A stretch of DNA of 64,000 nucleotides, taken from NCBI RefSeq assembly GCF_030818955.1, contig NZ_JAUTBF010000001.1, positions 1,364,001 through 1,428,000 of the forward strand. Reading direction: 5' to 3'. Source of the DNA: Microbacterium trichothecenolyticum. GTDB lineage: Bacteria > Actinomycetota > Actinomycetes > Actinomycetales > Microbacteriaceae. Below are positions 35,441 through 45,216 of the stretch, in pieces (within the stretch, counting starts at the first letter, position 1; the number at the start of each line of letters is the position of its first letter). The position numbers and the translations under genes are program-made. Under the pieces are notes generated by a model, which made no database searches, was not told where the DNA came from, and saw nothing but the letters and a program-made list of their open reading frames with translations.

Positions 35441-35868
35441 CGACCTCCGGCGAGTCGGGCAGCCTGACCGCGGTCGACACGAGCGTGGCGGTCGCCCTGC
35501 TCGTGTGGTCGCACGAACACCACGAACGCGTGCGTGCCTGGGCGCGCGGTCGCGAGCTGAGACTGAGCGGCCATGCGGCCGTCGAGACCTACTCGGTCCT
35601 GACCCGTCTCCCCGGCGACGCACGCCTGACCGCCGCCGACGCCATCGCCGTCATGGACGAGAACTTCGGCGCCCCGCTCACCCTCACTCCTGGCGCCGCC
35701 GCGTCGACACACCGCGAACTCGCCTCCCACGGCATCGCCGGCGGGGCGACGTACGACGGCCTGGTGGCCCTCGCTGCCCGGCAACACGGCGCCCGCTTGG
35801 CGACCCGCGACGCCCGAGCACGCGGAACCTACGAGGCGGTCGGGGTCGCGGTCGAACTCGTCGTCTGA
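35437..35868 (+). CDS. vapC: PIN-domain ribonuclease toxin VapC
   Basis: 143 residues. PIN acidic residues are visible: the first aspartate in TAVDTSVAVALL, a glutamate in AAVETYSVLTRLP, and aspartates in GATYDGLVALAA and LATRDARA. VapC toxins cleave tRNA or rRNA. It starts at a GTG overlapping the vapB stop. It is convergent with the GlxA-type regulator, 19 bases apart. Confidence 0.88.
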   Translation: MTTSGESGSLTAVDTSVAVALLVWSHEHHERVRAWARGRELRLSGHAAVETYSVLTRLPGDARLTAADAIAVMDENFGAPLTLTPGAAASTHRELASHGIAGGATYDGLVALAARQHGARLATRDARARGTYEAVGVAVELVV

Positions 35869-35887
35869 CCCCCCGACGGGAGCGGCG

Positions 35888-36865
35888 TCACAACCGCTCG
35901 TGCGGGTTGGCCGCGAGCGTGCTCAGCACACCCCCGAAGCGCTGCCGGTACGACCGCGGCGTCGTGCCGTATCGGGCGATGAAGCTCTGCCGGAACGTGA
36001 CGGGACTGGCGAAGCCGCACGCGCTCGCGACCCGTGACACGGGCCACGTCGTCACCTCCAGCAGACGCCGGGCCTCGTCGAGGCGCCGAGCGCTCACCCA
36101 CCGCGCCGGGGTGTCGCCGGTGAACGCCGAGAATCGCCGCGAGAAGGTCCGTGGACTCATCAGCGCCCGCGCCGCGAGCGCACGAACGCTCAGCTCGCAG
36201 TCCAGGTGCGCCAGTGCCCAGGAGATCGTCTCGCCGATGATGCCGTCACCCGGTTCCGCGACGGGGCGCGGGATGTACTGCGCCTGATGCCCCTCGCGAT
36301 GGGGGGCGATCACCAGCCGCCGTGCCACGTTCGACGCTGCCTCCGACCCCAGCCGCGATCGCACGAGATGCAGACAGGCGTCGAGGCCGGAGGCGGTGCC
36401 CGCAGCCGTCAGCACGTCTCCGTGATCGAGGTACAGGGCGTCGGCGCGCACCTGCACCCGAGGGCAGGTGGCGGCCAGCTCGGCGACCCCCTCCCAGTGG
36501 GTCGTCGCCGACCGGCCGTCGAGGATGCCGCTCGCCGCCACGGGCGTCGCGCCGAGACACAGGCCGACGATGGTGGCGCCCCGTGCGTGCGCGGAACGGA
36601 TCCGATCGACCAGCACCGCCGACGGCGGATCCCCGGCGGCCGGCCACGACGGGAACACGACCATGTCGGCCGCGTCGACGACATCCGCGTGCGAGAGTCC
36701 GCCCACATTCAACCCCTCCGACGTGCGGATCGACGTCGAGTGCTCGTTCCACACGCTCACCGACCAGTCGGCCCGCCCCTGTCGGGCGACCTCACCGAAG
36801 ACCACGAGCGGCACCGAGAGGTGGAACGACGTGATGCCGTCGAAGGCGTGCACCGCGATGCGCAT
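35888..36865 (-). CDS. GlxA-family AraC-type transcriptional regulator
   Basis: 325 residues. An N-terminal DJ-1/PfpI-like class I glutaminase-fold domain (AVHAFDGITSFHLSVPLVVFGE, GLCLGATPVAASG) is joined to a C-terminal AraC double helix-turn-helix (LAARALMSPRTFSRRF; PVSRVASACGFASPVTFRQSF). ATG 36865 is chosen since the domain starts there; a -10-like TAGAGT (minus strand, 36907-36912) lies only two bases from an upstream in-frame GTG and so would leave that codon untranscribed. It is divergent from the cysteine hydrolase gene, its probable target. Confidence 0.87.
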   Translation of the reverse strand: MRIAVHAFDGITSFHLSVPLVVFGEVARQGRADWSVSVWNEHSTSIRTSEGLNVGGLSHADVVDAADMVVFPSWPAAGDPPSAVLVDRIRSAHARGATIVGLCLGATPVAASGILDGRSATTHWEGVAELAATCPRVQVRADALYLDHGDVLTAAGTASGLDACLHLVRSRLGSEAASNVARRLVIAPHREGHQAQYIPRPVAEPGDGIIGETISWALAHLDCELSVRALAARALMSPRTFSRRFSAFTGDTPARWVSARRLDEARRLLEVTTWPVSRVASACGFASPVTFRQSFIARYGTTPRSYRQRFGGVLSTLAANPHERL

Positions 36866-36978
36866 GAGTGGCTCGATCTCATCGAAGGATGTCGGAACGG
36901 ACACTCACTCTACGTGCCCCCGGGCGGACATGATCGAGACGCCGCCGCCAGCGGCATCCGCTCACTCACGGAGGAACG

Positions 36979-37641
36979 ATGTCCGAACCCCGCCGCGCCC
37001 TGATCGTCGTCGACGCCCAGCGCGAGTACTTCGAGGGTGCTCTGCCGATCGTGCACCCGCCCCGCGAGAGCGCTCTGGCCCGGATCGTCGAGGCGGTCGG
37101 GCACGCGCATGCCGCTGACATCCCGGTCGTCGTCGTGCGACACGAGCGCCCGGGCGGCACGGTCGCCTTCGTCCCCGGCTCGCGGGGTGCTCAGACGCAT
37201 CGGGATGTCGAAGCGGTGACGGAAGGGGCCGTCCTGGTGGTGAAGCGCTTCTCGAGCGTCTTCGCCGGCACGGGACTCGCCGAGCGCCTGAACGACGACG
37301 GCGTCGACACGGTCACGCTCGTCGGTTTCATGACGAACAACTGCATACTCGCCTCCGCCGCGGATGCCGAACCCCGTGGCCTGTCCGTCGAGGTGCTGTC
37401 CGATGCCACCGGCGCCGTCGGACTCGCCAACGACGCGGGATCGGTCGGCGCCCGTACCGTGCATGAGACGCTCATGCCGATGCTGCACTCGAACTGGGCG
37501 GCCGTGGCAGACGTACGCGCGTGGGCAGCCGCCGTGACCGCGGGCCGCTCGCTCGCACCCGACTCGCTGGTCGCCTCCGCCGCGCGTCACCGCGCCGGAA
37601 CGCCCGCCGCGCGGCACCGCACCGGAACGCCCGCCGCGTGA
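36979..37641 (+). CDS. Isochorismatase-family cysteine hydrolase
   Basis: 220 residues. The triad of this family is visible as the aspartate in IVVDAQREYF, the lysine in VVKRFSSVF, and the cysteine in VGFMTNNCILASA with a preceding cis-peptide region. Members hydrolyse amides such as nicotinamide or N-carbamoyl compounds; the substrate is unclear. The C-terminus ends in a duplicated RHRxGTPAA tail that looks like a short recent repeat. GGAGG precedes the ATG. It is divergent from the GlxA regulator, a frequent pairing. Confidence 0.85.
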   Translation: MSEPRRALIVVDAQREYFEGALPIVHPPRESALARIVEAVGHAHAADIPVVVVRHERPGGTVAFVPGSRGAQTHRDVEAVTEGAVLVVKRFSSVFAGTGLAERLNDDGVDTVTLVGFMTNNCILASAADAEPRGLSVEVLSDATGAVGLANDAGSVGARTVHETLMPMLHSNWAAVADVRAWAAAVTAGRSLAPDSLVASAARHRAGTPAARHRTGTPAA

Positions 37642-37665
37642 CCGCCTGGGCGTGATGGGGACGGG

Positions 37666-38268
37666 TCAGAGCCGTTCCAGCGGGTTGGCCGCGAGCTTTT
37701 GCACCACTCCCCCGTCGACGAGCCGGCGCGCCGCGGTTTCGGGCTTTCGCGCGGCTTGGTCGACGACGCAGGCCCCGAACTCGGCGGCGAGCGCGCCGCG
37801 GGGGTGCGCGGTCAGCACCTCGACGACGAATTCCTCGGGCAGAGCGTCGGGCCGGGCGCCCGAGATGTCGAGCGCGGTCGCCGTCTCGAGCAGGTAGCCC
37901 TCGGCATCCCTCTCCGGATCCACGCTCGGCCAGTTGTGCCGCACGATCACGTCGAGCACGCGCTGGCGCCGCTCGAAAGCCCAGCCCGCACCCGCGGTGA
38001 GAGCCACACCCACGTGGCCGCCGGCGTGCTCGTACGAGATGGTGTGGTTGTCGAACTCCGTCACCGTGCCGATGTCGTGCAGCACCGCCGAGACATACAG
38101 CAGCTCGTGGTCGACGCCGGTGATGCCGTCGACGCGGGCGAACGCCTCGGCCCACAACCAGGAGCGCAGCGCGTGCGCGGTGAGGGCAGGCGAGTGATAC
38201 TCCCGCGCCAGCGTCAGGGCGCCGCGGGCGGCGACGGTTTCGGGCACGGGGATGTCGGCGATGCGCAC
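37666..38268 (-). CDS. HD-domain phosphohydrolase-like protein
   Basis: 200 residues. The HD metal site is suggested by HALRSWLWAEAF, VSAVLHDIG and VIVRHNWPS; related annotations include cyanamide hydratase-like proteins, but the substrate cannot be assigned. The GTG start is preceded by GGAGG. Its last residues, LAANPLERL, nearly match the end of the nearby GlxA regulator (LAANPHERL), and the two genes share 17 identical bases there. Confidence 0.78.
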   Translation of the reverse strand: MRIADIPVPETVAARGALTLAREYHSPALTAHALRSWLWAEAFARVDGITGVDHELLYVSAVLHDIGTVTEFDNHTISYEHAGGHVGVALTAGAGWAFERRQRVLDVIVRHNWPSVDPERDAEGYLLETATALDISGARPDALPEEFVVEVLTAHPRGALAAEFGACVVDQAARKPETAARRLVDGGVVQKLAANPLERL

Positions 38269-38362
38269 AGAACCTCCGGGGTCGAGTCGGCACTACTCTC
38301 GCTCAGCTCGTCGCCGGGCGGCAGCGCGACGACGGTCAGGTCACGACGCGTTCCTGCCAGAG

Positions 38363-38404
38363 CGTTCCGGATGCCGTTGCCTCGAGGCCGTGGCATCCGG
38401 AACG
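38363..38404 (-). terminator. Terminator of glgP
   Basis: A 13-base perfect stem CGTTCCGGATGCC / GGCATCCGGAACG (38363-38375, 38392-38404), two bases beyond the glgP stop. It is the third terminator here made from an inverted GGATGCC pair. Confidence 0.7.
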
Positions 38405-38406
38405 GC

Positions 38407-40902
38407 TCAGATCACCGGGGTGGCGTGCCAGATGCGGTCGAGGTAGTCGCGCATGGCTCGATCCGACGAGAAGTAGCCGCTGCGCGCGACGTTGAGGATT
38501 GCGGAGCGCACCCAGGCGTCCTGGTCGGCGTAGGCCGCATCCACGCGGTTCTGCGCGTCGAGGTACGACGAGAAATCCGCCAGGGCCATGAAACGGTCCT
38601 CGTAGAGCAGGTTCGACACGAGCGGCTCGAACACCGTGCGGTCACCGGCTGAGAACGCGCCCGATGCAATGAGATCGATCGCGCTGCGCAGCCGCTCGTC
38701 GCGCTGGTAGAAATCGGCGGGGCGATACCCCTCTGCCCACAGCGCCTCGACCTCGGGCTCGCTCATGCCGAAGAGGAAGAAATTGTCGTCGCCGACGAGC
38801 TTGCGGATCTCGACGTTCGCCCCGTCGTCGGTGCCGATCGTCAGCGCGCCGTTGAGGGCCAGCTTCATGTTGCCGGTACCCGACGCCTCTTTGCCGGCGA
38901 GCGAGATCTGCTCCGACAGGTCGGCGGCGGGGATGATGCTCTCGGCGAGGGTGACGTTGTAGTTGGCCGGGTACAGCACCTGCAGCTTGCCCTGCACCCG
39001 CGGGTCGGCGCTGACGACCTCGCCGACGGCGTTGATGAGGTGGATGATGCGCTTGGCCATGCCGTACCCGGGCGCGGCCTTCGCACCGAACAGGAACGTG
39101 CGCGCCTGGACGTCGTCGACGTCGAGCCGGCCAGACACGATGCCCTCGTACGTGCTGACGATGTGCAGCACCTTGAGCGTCTGCCGCTTGTACTCGTGCA
39201 GGCGCTTGATCATGACGTCGAGCATGTGGCCGTCTCCCGGTGCCGCGTCGCCGCGCGCTTCGAGCACGCGCCCCAACCGCCGCTTGTTCGAGGCCTTGAC
39301 GGCGGCGAAACGCTCCCGGAAGTCGGCGTCGTCGGCGAGGGCTTCCAGGCCCCGCAGCCGTTCGAGGTCGACGGTCCAGCCGGCGCCGAGCGCCTCGGTG
39401 ATGAGCGCGGAGAGCTCGGGGTTCGCCAGGCGGAGGAAGCGGCGCGGGGTCACGCCGTTGGTGACGTTGGTGAACTTGTCGGGCCACATCGTGGCGAAGT
39501 CCTTCAGCACGTTGTCGCGCAGCAGCTGCGAGTGCAGCTCCGCGACGCCGTTCACCTTCGACCCGGCCACGGTGGCGAGGTAGGCCATGCGCACCGAGCG
39601 GTAGGGGTGCTCGCCGATGATCGACATGTTGCGGATGAGCAGCTCGTCGTCGCCGAAGCGCTCGCGCACTTCGAGCAGGAACTCGTCGTTGATGCGGTAG
39701 ATGATCTCGAGGTGACGCGGCAGCAGACGTCCCAGCAGGTCGACCGACCACACCTCGAGGGCTTCGGGCAGCAGCGTGTGGCACGTGTACGCGAAGCACT
39801 TCTGTGTGATCGCCCACGCGGCATCCCACTCGAGCTTCTTCTCGTCGACGAGCACTCGCATGAGCTCGGGCACGCCGATCACGGGGTGGGTGTCGTTGAG
39901 CTGGAAGATCACGCGCTCGGGGAGCTTGTCGAGATCGAAGTCGTCGGGCAGGACGTTGTCGATGAAGTCGGCGATGGAGGCCGCGACGAAGAAGTACTGC
40001 TGCTGCAGACGCAGCTCCTTGCCCTGGGGCGTGGAGTCTTCGGGGTAGAGCACCTTGGAGATGTTCTCGGCGAAGGTCTGCGCGCGCACCGACTCGACGT
40101 AGTCGCCGGAGTTGAACGTGTGCAGGTCGAAGGCGTTGGTGGCGACCGCGCGCCAGAGGCGCAGGGTGTTCACCCGGCCGTTGTGATAGCCGGGGACCAT
40201 CATGTTGTACGGCACGGCCAGCACGTTCCACTCCGGAACCCAGCGCGTGCGCTCGACGCCGCCGTCGTCGTAGGTCTCGGTGTGTCCGGCGAACGAGATG
40301 GTCTGCGCGGCCTCGGGGTGGGCGAAGTCCCACGGCGACCCCATGCGCAGCCACGCGTCGGGCTGCTCGACCTGCTCGCCGTCGGCGAAGGCCTGGCGGA
40401 AGATGCCGTACTCGTAGCGGATGCCGTAGCCGATGGTCGGCACGCTCATCGTCGCGAGCGAGTCGATGAAGCACGCGGCCAGGCGCCCGAGACCGCCGTT
40501 GCCCAGGCCCGGCTCGATCTCGACCGCGCGCACGGCGTCGATGTCGATGCCGCACTGCGCGAGCGCCTCGGTGGCGATGTCGGTCAGCCGCGCCGCGAGA
40601 AGGTTGTTGTCGAGCTGACGCCCCAGCAGGTACTCGGCCGAGAGGTAGCAGACCGTCTTGGCCTGCTGCGTCTTCTGCGTGGCGCGATCGTCGAGCCAGC
40701 GCGCCATCAGATAGTCGCGCACGGTGTAGGCCAGGGCGAGGTACTGATCGTTGACGTCGGATGCCGACAGCGTCACGCCCTGGCCGAAGTTGAGGTTCTG
40801 CAGGAACTGTTTGGCGAAGCCGTCGACCGATGCGGCGGGGGCGACGACCGGGGCGAGAGCGAGCGGGTGGGTGGGACGCAGCTCAGAGGTGTTCTCGGGC
40901 AC
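38407..40902 (-). CDS. glgP: Glycogen/starch/maltodextrin phosphorylase
   Basis: 831 residues, normal for the family. It releases glucose 1-phosphate from alpha-1,4-glucans. The PLP-binding lysine lies in EASGTGNMKLALNGALTIG; other markers are GNGGLGRLAACFIDSLA, QLNDTHPVIGVPELMR and NVTNGVTPRRFL. GTG 40902 is chosen because TACGGT lies exactly six bases upstream, the leaderless pattern of this genome; an ATG 17 codons earlier adds residues of no similarity and would overlap that -10. It is divergent from the hen1-pnkp pair. Confidence 0.94.
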   Translation of the reverse strand: MPENTSELRPTHPLALAPVVAPAASVDGFAKQFLQNLNFGQGVTLSASDVNDQYLALAYTVRDYLMARWLDDRATQKTQQAKTVCYLSAEYLLGRQLDNNLLAARLTDIATEALAQCGIDIDAVRAVEIEPGLGNGGLGRLAACFIDSLATMSVPTIGYGIRYEYGIFRQAFADGEQVEQPDAWLRMGSPWDFAHPEAAQTISFAGHTETYDDGGVERTRWVPEWNVLAVPYNMMVPGYHNGRVNTLRLWRAVATNAFDLHTFNSGDYVESVRAQTFAENISKVLYPEDSTPQGKELRLQQQYFFVAASIADFIDNVLPDDFDLDKLPERVIFQLNDTHPVIGVPELMRVLVDEKKLEWDAAWAITQKCFAYTCHTLLPEALEVWSVDLLGRLLPRHLEIIYRINDEFLLEVRERFGDDELLIRNMSIIGEHPYRSVRMAYLATVAGSKVNGVAELHSQLLRDNVLKDFATMWPDKFTNVTNGVTPRRFLRLANPELSALITEALGAGWTVDLERLRGLEALADDADFRERFAAVKASNKRRLGRVLEARGDAAPGDGHMLDVMIKRLHEYKRQTLKVLHIVSTYEGIVSGRLDVDDVQARTFLFGAKAAPGYGMAKRIIHLINAVGEVVSADPRVQGKLQVLYPANYNVTLAESIIPAADLSEQISLAGKEASGTGNMKLALNGALTIGTDDGANVEIRKLVGDDNFFLFGMSEPEVEALWAEGYRPADFYQRDERLRSAIDLIASGAFSAGDRTVFEPLVSNLLYEDRFMALADFSSYLDAQNRVDAAYADQDAWVRSAILNVARSGYFSSDRAMRDYLDRIWHATPVI

Positions 40903-41076
40903 GATCCGACCGTAATGACATCCGGCGTCATGTACCAAGGGAGCAATGTCCATGTCACATGATCTTCACCCGTTCGCCGCAGGGTCCTGCGGGGAACGAG
41001 CGCGAGTGAAGCGCGGACGGAGAGGAAACACCGTCGCCCTATGCTGAGCGATTGTGTGACACCGATCGGAGGCAAC

Positions 41077-42498
41077 GTGCTCGTCACCCTCACCTCGACC
41101 GCACCCGTGGCATCCCACCTGAGTCACTTGCTCCGCAAGCATCCCGATCGCGCGCAGAGCTTCCCCCTCAGCGTCGGGTTGGCGCATGTGTTCTACCCCG
41201 AGGTGAACGACGAGCGCTGCACTGTCGCGATGCTGCTCGAGATCGATCCGATCGATCTCGCCCGCAACCAGAACTTCCGAGGGGGCGCGACCCACACGCT
41301 CAGCCGGTACGTCAACGATCGTCCCTACACGTCGTCGTCGATGGTCGCTGTCGCCCTCGGGCAGGTCTTCCGTTCCGCGATGACCGGCCGGAGTGAGACC
41401 TTCCCCGAACTCGCCGCAGCCGCGCTCCCGCTGGAGATCACGGTGGCGGCGGTGCCCGCGCGGGGGCCTGCCACCGCCGGTCTCGCCACCCGTCTCTTCG
41501 CGCCGCTCGGCTGGGAGGTGACCGAGACCCCCCTCGCCCTCGATCCGGCCTATCCCGAGTGGGGCGAGTCCGTCTACGTCGACCTGGCACTGCGCGGAAC
41601 CGTTCGGCTGAGCGACGCGCTCCGGCACCTGTATGTGATGCTCCCCGTCCTCGACGACTCCAAGCACTACTGGGTGTCCGACGACGAGGTCGGCAAGCTG
41701 CAGCGGGCGGGCGAGGGATGGCTCGCGGGTCACCCCGAGCGCGAGCTCATCACACGGCGCTACCTCGCCCATCAGAAGTCGATGGTCGACACGGCCCTCG
41801 ACCAGCTCGCATCCGAACTCCGCTTGGACGCGCTCGACGACCTCTCCACCGATGCTCTGGCCGCTCCCGCCGAGGCGCCGCCGTCCGCCCCACTCGCCGC
41901 CACCCGCGCTGACGCGGTCCTTCGCGCCTTGCGCGACGTCGGTGCACGCACGGTAGGAGACGTCGGGTGCGGTGAGGGCGCGCTGCTCGTGCACCTTGCC
42001 GACGACCCGGCCTTCACCCGTATCCTCGGCTCGGATGTCTCGGCGCGAGCCCTCGCGAAAGCGGCGCGACGCCTCCGCCTGGCCGATGCGAGCGACCGCC
42101 AGCGCGAGAGGATCAGCCTTGCGCAGTCCTCGATCACCTACCAGGACGACCGCCTCGCGGGCTTGGACGCCGTCGTGCTGATGGAGGTCATCGAGCACGT
42201 CGACGCCGAGCGCCTGCCCGCGCTCGAGGCCTCGGTGTTCGGTGCCGCCTCCCCCGCGTCCGTCGTCGTCACCACCCCCAACAGCGAGTACAACCGCCTG
42301 TACGACACGCTCCCCGCGGGCGCGTTCCGCCACGAAGACCACCGTTTCGAGTGGACGCGTGCGCAGTTCCAGGACTGGGCGCAGGGCGTGGCCGACCGCC
42401 ACGGCTACGCCGTCGAGCACCGCACCGTCGGCGACGTCGACCCCTCCGTGGGGTCGCCGACCCAACTCGCCCTCTTTCGGAAGGTCACCTCGCGATGA
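41077..42498 (+). CDS. hen1: RNA 3'-terminal 2'-O-methyltransferase Hen1
   Basis: 473 residues. Bacterial Hen1 methylates the 3'-terminal ribose during RNA repair by Pnkp, protecting the rejoined site from being cut again. The N-terminal ligase-activating domain has HPDRAQSFPLSVGLAHVFYPE. The C-terminal methyltransferase has the SAM motif DVGCGEGALL, the metal-binding EVIEHVD and the HEDHRFEWTR motif. GTG 41077 is supported by GGAGG four bases upstream; a -10-like TATGCT (41040-41045) gives a leader of about 30 bases. The stop overlaps pnkp as ATGA. Confidence 0.94.
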   Translation: MLVTLTSTAPVASHLSHLLRKHPDRAQSFPLSVGLAHVFYPEVNDERCTVAMLLEIDPIDLARNQNFRGGATHTLSRYVNDRPYTSSSMVAVALGQVFRSAMTGRSETFPELAAAALPLEITVAAVPARGPATAGLATRLFAPLGWEVTETPLALDPAYPEWGESVYVDLALRGTVRLSDALRHLYVMLPVLDDSKHYWVSDDEVGKLQRAGEGWLAGHPERELITRRYLAHQKSMVDTALDQLASELRLDALDDLSTDALAAPAEAPPSAPLAATRADAVLRALRDVGARTVGDVGCGEGALLVHLADDPAFTRILGSDVSARALAKAARRLRLADASDRQRERISLAQSSITYQDDRLAGLDAVVLMEVIEHVDAERLPALEASVFGAASPASVVVTTPNSEYNRLYDTLPAGAFRHEDHRFEWTRAQFQDWAQGVADRHGYAVEHRTVGDVDPSVGSPTQLALFRKVTSR

Positions 42499-45029
42499 CA
42501 CGCCTGTCCCTGCCCGAGCTGTCGCTCGTCGTGCTCGTCGGAGCGTCCGGCTCGGGAAAGTCGACCTTCGCAGCGACACATTTCGGTCCCTTCGAGACTC
42601 TCTCCAGCGACTTCTTCCGGGGTCTGGTGTCGAACGACGAGAACGACCAGTCGGCGACGCGAGCCGCCTTCGAGGCGCTGCACGTGGTGGCGGCCAAGCG
42701 ACTGGATGCCGGACTGCTCACCGTCGTCGACGCCACCAACGTTCAGGCCGAATCCCGCCGATCGCTGATCGCCCTCGCCCGTGAACACGACGTGCTGCCG
42801 GTCGCGGTGGTCCTCGACGTGCCGCAGAGCGTGTGCGTCGAACGGAATGCCGCGCGCCACGACCGCACGTTCGGCGCGGCTGTCGTCACGCGGCAGCACG
42901 ACCAACTCCGCCGCTCGCTGCGGCACCTCGGCAAAGAGGGGTTCCGCCGGGTGCACGTGTTGTCGGGGGTCGACGAGATCGCCGCCGCCGAGTTCGTCAG
43001 AGAGCCGCTGCTGAACGACCTGCGCGGCGAGACCGGTCCCTTCGACGCGATCGGCGACGTGCACGGATGCCGTTCGGAGCTCGAGGCGCTGCTGAGCAAG
43101 CTCGGGTACGCCCTCATCCGCGATGAGGGCGGTCGCCCGGTCGACGCCGTGCACCCCGAGGGTCGCCGGGCCGTGTTTCTCGGCGACTTGGTCGACCGCG
43201 GACCCGACGCTCCCGGCGTGCTGCGACTGGCGATGGGCATGGTCGCTGCCGGGCATGCGCTCGCCGTCCCCGGCAATCACGAGGCCAAGCTCGTGCGCGC
43301 GCTCGAGGGCAAAAAGGTGCAGGTCAGCCACGGACTGGCCGAAACGCTCGCGCAGCTCGCGGAGGAGACGGAGGAGTTCCGGCAGCGGGTGCTCGAGTTC
43401 TGCCGGGGCCTCGTCTCGCACCTCATCCTGGACGGCGGACGCTTGGTCGTCGCCCACGCCGGACTGATCGAGAAGTACCACGGACGCGCGTCCGGTCGCG
43501 TGCGTGCGTTCGCCCTGTATGGCGACACCACGGGCGAGACCGACGAGTACGGGCTGCCGGTCCGCCTGCCCTGGGCGGAGGACTACCGGGGGAAGGCGAC
43601 GGTGCTCTACGGTCATGTGCCGACGCTCGAGGCCGAGTGGGTCAACAACACCATGTGCCTCGACACCGGCTGCGTCTTCGGCGGCAAGCTCACCGCTCTG
43701 CGCTACCCCGAGCGACAGCTGGTCGACGTCCCCGCCGAGCGCGTCTGGTACGAGCCGGCGGCACCCCTGGACCGGAGCGTGAGGGCGACCACGCGGCATC
43801 CGGGTCTCCTGCGGATCGATGACGTGCTCGGCAAGCAGGTCGTCGAAACGCGGGTGTTCGGAAAGGTCGGCGTCCGCGAAGACAACGCCGCCGGTGCGCT
43901 CGAGGTGATGAGCCGCTTCGCGATCGACCCGCGACGACTCTTCTATCTGCCGCCGACCATGAGCCCGCCGCAGGCTTCGCGCCGCGAGGGTGTTCTGGAG
44001 CACCCGGCGGAGGCGTTCGAGGCCTATCGCAAAGAGGGCTTGGAGCGGGTGATCTGCGAAGAGAAGCACATGGGCTCGCGCGCGGTCGTCCTGCTGACGC
44101 GAGATGCGAAGCGGTTCGGCGCGCCCGAGGGGTGGCGTGGGGTCGTGCATACCCGAACCGGCCGCCCCTTCTTCGACGAGGCCACGAACGATGCCTTTCT
44201 CGCGCGGCTCGACCGCGCCGTCGACTCCAGCGGCCTCTGGGCCGAACTCGACGCGAGCTGGCTACTGTTCGACGCGGAGCTGCTGCCGTGGTCGCTCAAG
44301 GCGGGCCCTCTCATCCGTGACCTGTACGCCAGTGTTGCCGCCGCAGCCACAGCCGCGTTGCCCGCAGCCGCGAACGTCCTGCGGAAGGCCGTCGATCGCG
44401 GCGTGGACGTCGCCGAGTTGCGGGATCGCGTCGATCGCCGGGCGTCGAACGCCGAGCGCTACCGGGACGCTTACCGCCGCTACACTCAGCCCGCGCGGGA
44501 CCTCGACGGCGTGCAGCTCGCGCCTTTCCAACTGCTGGCCTCCGAAGGCGCCAGTCACCTCGGCCGAGACCACGAGTGGCACCTCAGCGTGGCGGACCGT
44601 CTGGCCGAGGCGGATGCCGACTTCATCCGCCGCACCCGACACGTCGCGGTGGATCTGTCTTCGACCGACTCCGAGGCTCGGGCGACCCTCTGGTGGGACG
44701 AGCTCACGGCCTCGGGAGGAGAGGGGATGGTCGTCAAGCCGACCGCCGGCCTCGTCCGTGGCACTCGTGCGCTCGCCCAGCCGGGCATCAAGGTGCGAGG
44801 CGCGGAGTACTTGCGCATCATCTACGGTCCCGACTATCTCGAGCCCGCCCACCTCGAACGGCTTCGTGACCGGGATGTCGGGCACAAGCGGTCGATGGCC
44901 CTGCGCGAGTATGCGTTGGGTGTGGAGGCCATCGAACGGTTCGTCACCGAAGAGCCGCTCTGGCGCGTTCACCAGGCCGTCTTCGGCGTCCTCGCCATGG
45001 AGTCGGAACCCGTCGACCCGCGCCTCTAG
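42495..45029 (+). CDS. pnkp: Polynucleotide kinase-phosphatase (Pnkp), RNA repair
   Basis: 844 residues with three domains in the known order. An N-terminal 5' kinase has the P-loop GASGSGKSTF. A central calcineurin-type 2',3'-phosphatase has DVHGC, GDLVDRGPD and GNHE. A C-terminal adenylyltransferase/ligase domain has the nucleotidyl lysine in EEKHMGSRAV and EGMVVKPT. With Hen1 it heals and seals RNA cut by ribotoxins. Start and stop of the pair overlap by four bases, so they form one operon. Confidence 0.94.
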   Translation: MTRLSLPELSLVVLVGASGSGKSTFAATHFGPFETLSSDFFRGLVSNDENDQSATRAAFEALHVVAAKRLDAGLLTVVDATNVQAESRRSLIALAREHDVLPVAVVLDVPQSVCVERNAARHDRTFGAAVVTRQHDQLRRSLRHLGKEGFRRVHVLSGVDEIAAAEFVREPLLNDLRGETGPFDAIGDVHGCRSELEALLSKLGYALIRDEGGRPVDAVHPEGRRAVFLGDLVDRGPDAPGVLRLAMGMVAAGHALAVPGNHEAKLVRALEGKKVQVSHGLAETLAQLAEETEEFRQRVLEFCRGLVSHLILDGGRLVVAHAGLIEKYHGRASGRVRAFALYGDTTGETDEYGLPVRLPWAEDYRGKATVLYGHVPTLEAEWVNNTMCLDTGCVFGGKLTALRYPERQLVDVPAERVWYEPAAPLDRSVRATTRHPGLLRIDDVLGKQVVETRVFGKVGVREDNAAGALEVMSRFAIDPRRLFYLPPTMSPPQASRREGVLEHPAEAFEAYRKEGLERVICEEKHMGSRAVVLLTRDAKRFGAPEGWRGVVHTRTGRPFFDEATNDAFLARLDRAVDSSGLWAELDASWLLFDAELLPWSLKAGPLIRDLYASVAAAATAALPAAANVLRKAVDRGVDVAELRDRVDRRASNAERYRDAYRRYTQPARDLDGVQLAPFQLLASEGASHLGRDHEWHLSVADRLAEADADFIRRTRHVAVDLSSTDSEARATLWWDELTASGGEGMVVKPTAGLVRGTRALAQPGIKVRGAEYLRIIYGPDYLEPAHLERLRDRDVGHKRSMALREYALGVEAIERFVTEEPLWRVHQAVFGVLAMESEPVDPRL

Positions 45030-45216
45030 CGCGAGCAGCATTCGAACGCGGGGACGTCGTCGCGGGCGGTCCGCGTGGTCAGCGCCGCCGCGTGACCGCC
45101 TCGCGCAGAGCCCCACACCGCGATCCGGGAGGCAGCGGCAGACCGCCGTGCAGCTCCCTGACCGGCACACGCGCAACGGTTTGGCGCCGGTCGCCCCTTC
45201 GACGTACGGTTCACGG

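Noticed and set aside
40903..40953. Upstream ATG for glgP at 40953
   Set aside because: It would place the TACGGT -10 candidate inside the coding region; the GTG at 40902 has the exact leaderless spacing.
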